64,000 nucleotides of DNA from Powellomyces hirtus (taxonomy: Eukaryota > Chytridiomycota > Chytridiomycetes > Spizellomycetales > Powellomycetaceae). Of the stretch, positions 62,527-64,000 are shown one piece after another. The notes under the pieces were generated by a model that saw only the letters and a program-made list of their open reading frames with translations, made no database searches and was not told the origin of the DNA. The DNA lies in assembly GCA_025526995.1 (NCBI GenBank), contig JAHLKG010000004.1, forward strand, positions 1,612,001-1,676,000, read 5' to 3'. Numbering within the stretch: the first letter of the stretch is position 1; every line of letters starts with the position of its first letter. The position numbers and the translations under genes were made by a program.

Positions 62527-64000
62527 ATGCAAGACAAGATCCCCACGGACAGACCGGGACCCCGCATTCACAGGAAGACATTTGTGGTCCACGGGAAGGT
62601 ACAAGGGCACTTTGCCCGCATCCTAATCAATACCGGATGTAACACCCTGATCATCAGCGACACTTGGGCCGCCAAACACGGCCTCCGGACCTACACCTCC
62701 CCAACTCCGCTGGTGGTCCGGTGGGGCGACAGAGTGGGAAACTACGGGGCAACAAAGATGACCTGTGGGGACCTCTCGGTGTTCACCGAGGAGAAGATCA
62801 TCTACTGGGAGGATACCGTACCGTTCGTGGTCGCGCCGATCAGGGTCGATGCCATACTGGGCTTGCCATTCATATTGGGGCTGGACGTCCGAGGGCTTTT
62901 CGACCAAGGGGGCTTTCCAACGATGACGTTCTACCACGACGGCCAGACCCTCAGCCTTCGAGCCAAATTGACCAACCGCCACTGGGAAGCACCATCCGCG
63001 TGCGCCGCCCGTCTACTCTCCCCACGAGAGGTACGGCCCCGCAGATTCCAGCCGGCGAAGTCAGCACTCAATGCAGAGGGAATCTACACAGCCAAGCAAT
63101 GGAAACGCTTGATGAAGAAGGGCAAGATCACTGGAGTCTTCGAGGTACAAATTGTAGATGCAATTCCAGTTGCAGAGGCTCAATTTGTACGGACGGTCGA
63201 TGCCAAGAAAAGGGCAATCTTGGAGGAACGACGCCACACCAATACTGAAGCCAAGGCGGCAGATCAAGAAGACCCGCTAGAGACGCTGGCAGCCGACCAT
63301 CCACTCCGACTGACCCTAGAAAAATACGTCATGACGCTATTCACCAAGCAGTCAGGCATCCCTCCGGACCGAGGCGAGGACAATTTCACCATTCGGCTCA
63401 AACCCGGCTCGAAGCCCGTGATGCAGCCACTTTGGCATTTGAGAGCTGACAAACTGGACGAGCTCGGCCAGCAGATGCAGCGTTTAATGGACAAGGGTTG
63501 GATCTCACACTCTCGCAGTCTGTGGGGCGCGCCCGTCCTATTTGCCCCAAAGAAGGACGGCGGCCTACGCTGCTGCATTGACTACCGGGCATGGAACAAG
63601 ATGACTCACAAGGATGCCATGCCACTTCCGAACCTCTCGGAGCTGCGCGACAGGCTTGTCAACATGCGGGTATTCACCGCGATCGACATCCGCAACGCGT
63701 ACCACTGCATCATGATCCGACCGGAAGATAGGGAGAAAACAGCGTTCCGAACACGTTTTGGACATTTCGAATACAATGTTCTACCTTTCGGCTTAACTAA
63801 TGCACCTGCTACATTCCAGCGACTAACCAACAAGCTCTTGGGCGACAAGTACGACGCCTACGTGATATCATACCTCGACGATATCCTCATATTCAGCACC
63901 GACATGAGTTCGCACATTCAGCAAGTCGACGAGGTCCTCAAGACCTTGACGGAACATCGCCTCCACATCAAACCCAGCAAATGTCAATGGGCGGTTGACG
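62527..64000 (+). CDS. gypsy pol: aspartic protease and reverse transcriptase (3' truncated by window edge)
   Basis: Open from the ATG at 62527 to the window end (491 residues). The protease region reads ILINTGCNTLIIS where the catalytic Asp of DTG is Asn, followed by DAILGLPFILGLDV (the second conserved strand). Reverse transcriptase: GSKPVMQPLWHLRADKLDEL, a DKGWISHSRSLWGAPVLFAP segment, DGGLRCCIDYRAWNK, FTAIDIRNAYH, FGLTNAPATFQRLTN and the catalytic ISYLDDILIFS. The protease substitution suggests that this copy may not process its polyprotein. The frame is +1 relative to gag, as in many gypsy elements. RNase H and integrase should follow outside. Confidence 0.85.
   Translation, partial: MQDKIPTDRPGPRIHRKTFVVHGKVQGHFARILINTGCNTLIISDTWAAKHGLRTYTSPTPLVVRWGDRVGNYGATKMTCGDLSVFTEEKIIYWEDTVPFVVAPIRVDAILGLPFILGLDVRGLFDQGGFPTMTFYHDGQTLSLRAKLTNRHWEAPSACAARLLSPREVRPRRFQPAKSALNAEGIYTAKQWKRLMKKGKITGVFEVQIVDAIPVAEAQFVRTVDAKKRAILEERRHTNTEAKAADQEDPLETLAADHPLRLTLEKYVMTLFTKQSGIPPDRGEDNFTIRLKPGSKPVMQPLWHLRADKLDELGQQMQRLMDKGWISHSRSLWGAPVLFAPKKDGGLRCCIDYRAWNKMTHKDAMPLPNLSELRDRLVNMRVFTAIDIRNAYHCIMIRPEDREKTAFRTRFGHFEYNVLPFGLTNAPATFQRLTNKLLGDKYDAYVISYLDDILIFSTDMSSHIQQVDEVLKTLTEHRLHIKPSKCQWAVD

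Larger units (their letters stand above)
60926..64000 (+). mobile_element. Ty3/gypsy LTR retrotransposon, 5' part, continues beyond the window
   Basis: A candidate 5' LTR, a primer site TGGTAGCACC (61256), gag, protease and reverse transcriptase appear in plus orientation. Pol is open to the last base. The chromodomain and 3' LTR, if present, lie outside the window. Confidence 0.85.

Overview
The window looks like nuclear DNA of an early-diverging, probably chytrid-like fungus. Genes are widely spaced and have short GT-AG introns of about 55-145 bp. They include a chitin synthase with cytochrome b5-like and DEK_C modules, a homeodomain factor, a WNK-type kinase, a Frizzled-like CRD/SH3 membrane protein and a complete fungal-style nitrate assimilation cluster. 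The lineage is an inference from gene content. No rRNA, tRNA or CRISPR array was recognised.

Left part (1-31.4 kb): the 3' end of an unknown gene; an 11-exon amino-acid/GABA-type permease; an HD-domain phosphohydrolase (minus); a 1171-residue chitin synthase; a BTB-like protein (minus); a two-finger CCCH protein (4 exons); a homeodomain protein; a small Ala-rich protein, perhaps lipid-droplet associated (minus); an NmrA-like Rossmann protein; a WNK kinase (minus, 4 exons); a signal peptide/CRD/TM/SH3 receptor-like protein; and a multi-pass membrane protein (minus).

Centre (32.8-43.2 kb): the nitrate cluster. It holds an NNP nitrate transporter (minus), a uroporphyrinogen-III C-methyltransferase for siroheme (minus) and, divergent from the latter, one 1697-residue enzyme. 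This enzyme joins the Mo domain and cytochrome b5 of nitrate reductase directly to a whole NAD(P)H-nitrite reductase (FAD/NAD, BFD [2Fe-2S], siroheme/[4Fe-4S], Rieske). The FAD/NADH reductase module of nitrate reductase is absent. If functional, one polypeptide could reduce nitrate to ammonium using a single NAD(P)H entry point. Uptake, siroheme supply and catalysis would be co-regulated from promoters dense in GATA sites. This is the most unusual system in the window.

Right part (43.2-64 kb): a gene-poor stretch, an MFS transporter, a decayed carotenoid-oxygenase gene, a DUF1348/SnoaL-like gene and a multi-pass membrane protein, followed by a transposon-dense block. The block holds a chromodomain-bearing Ty3/gypsy remnant, a ~248 bp foldback element, a Ty1/copia element with both LTRs and target-site duplication, and the 5' part of another Ty3/gypsy element running off the window. 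The copia element has broken pol frames, carries an unexpected chromodomain and an antisense, intron-containing RING-finger gene, and sits inside an intron of a host gene.
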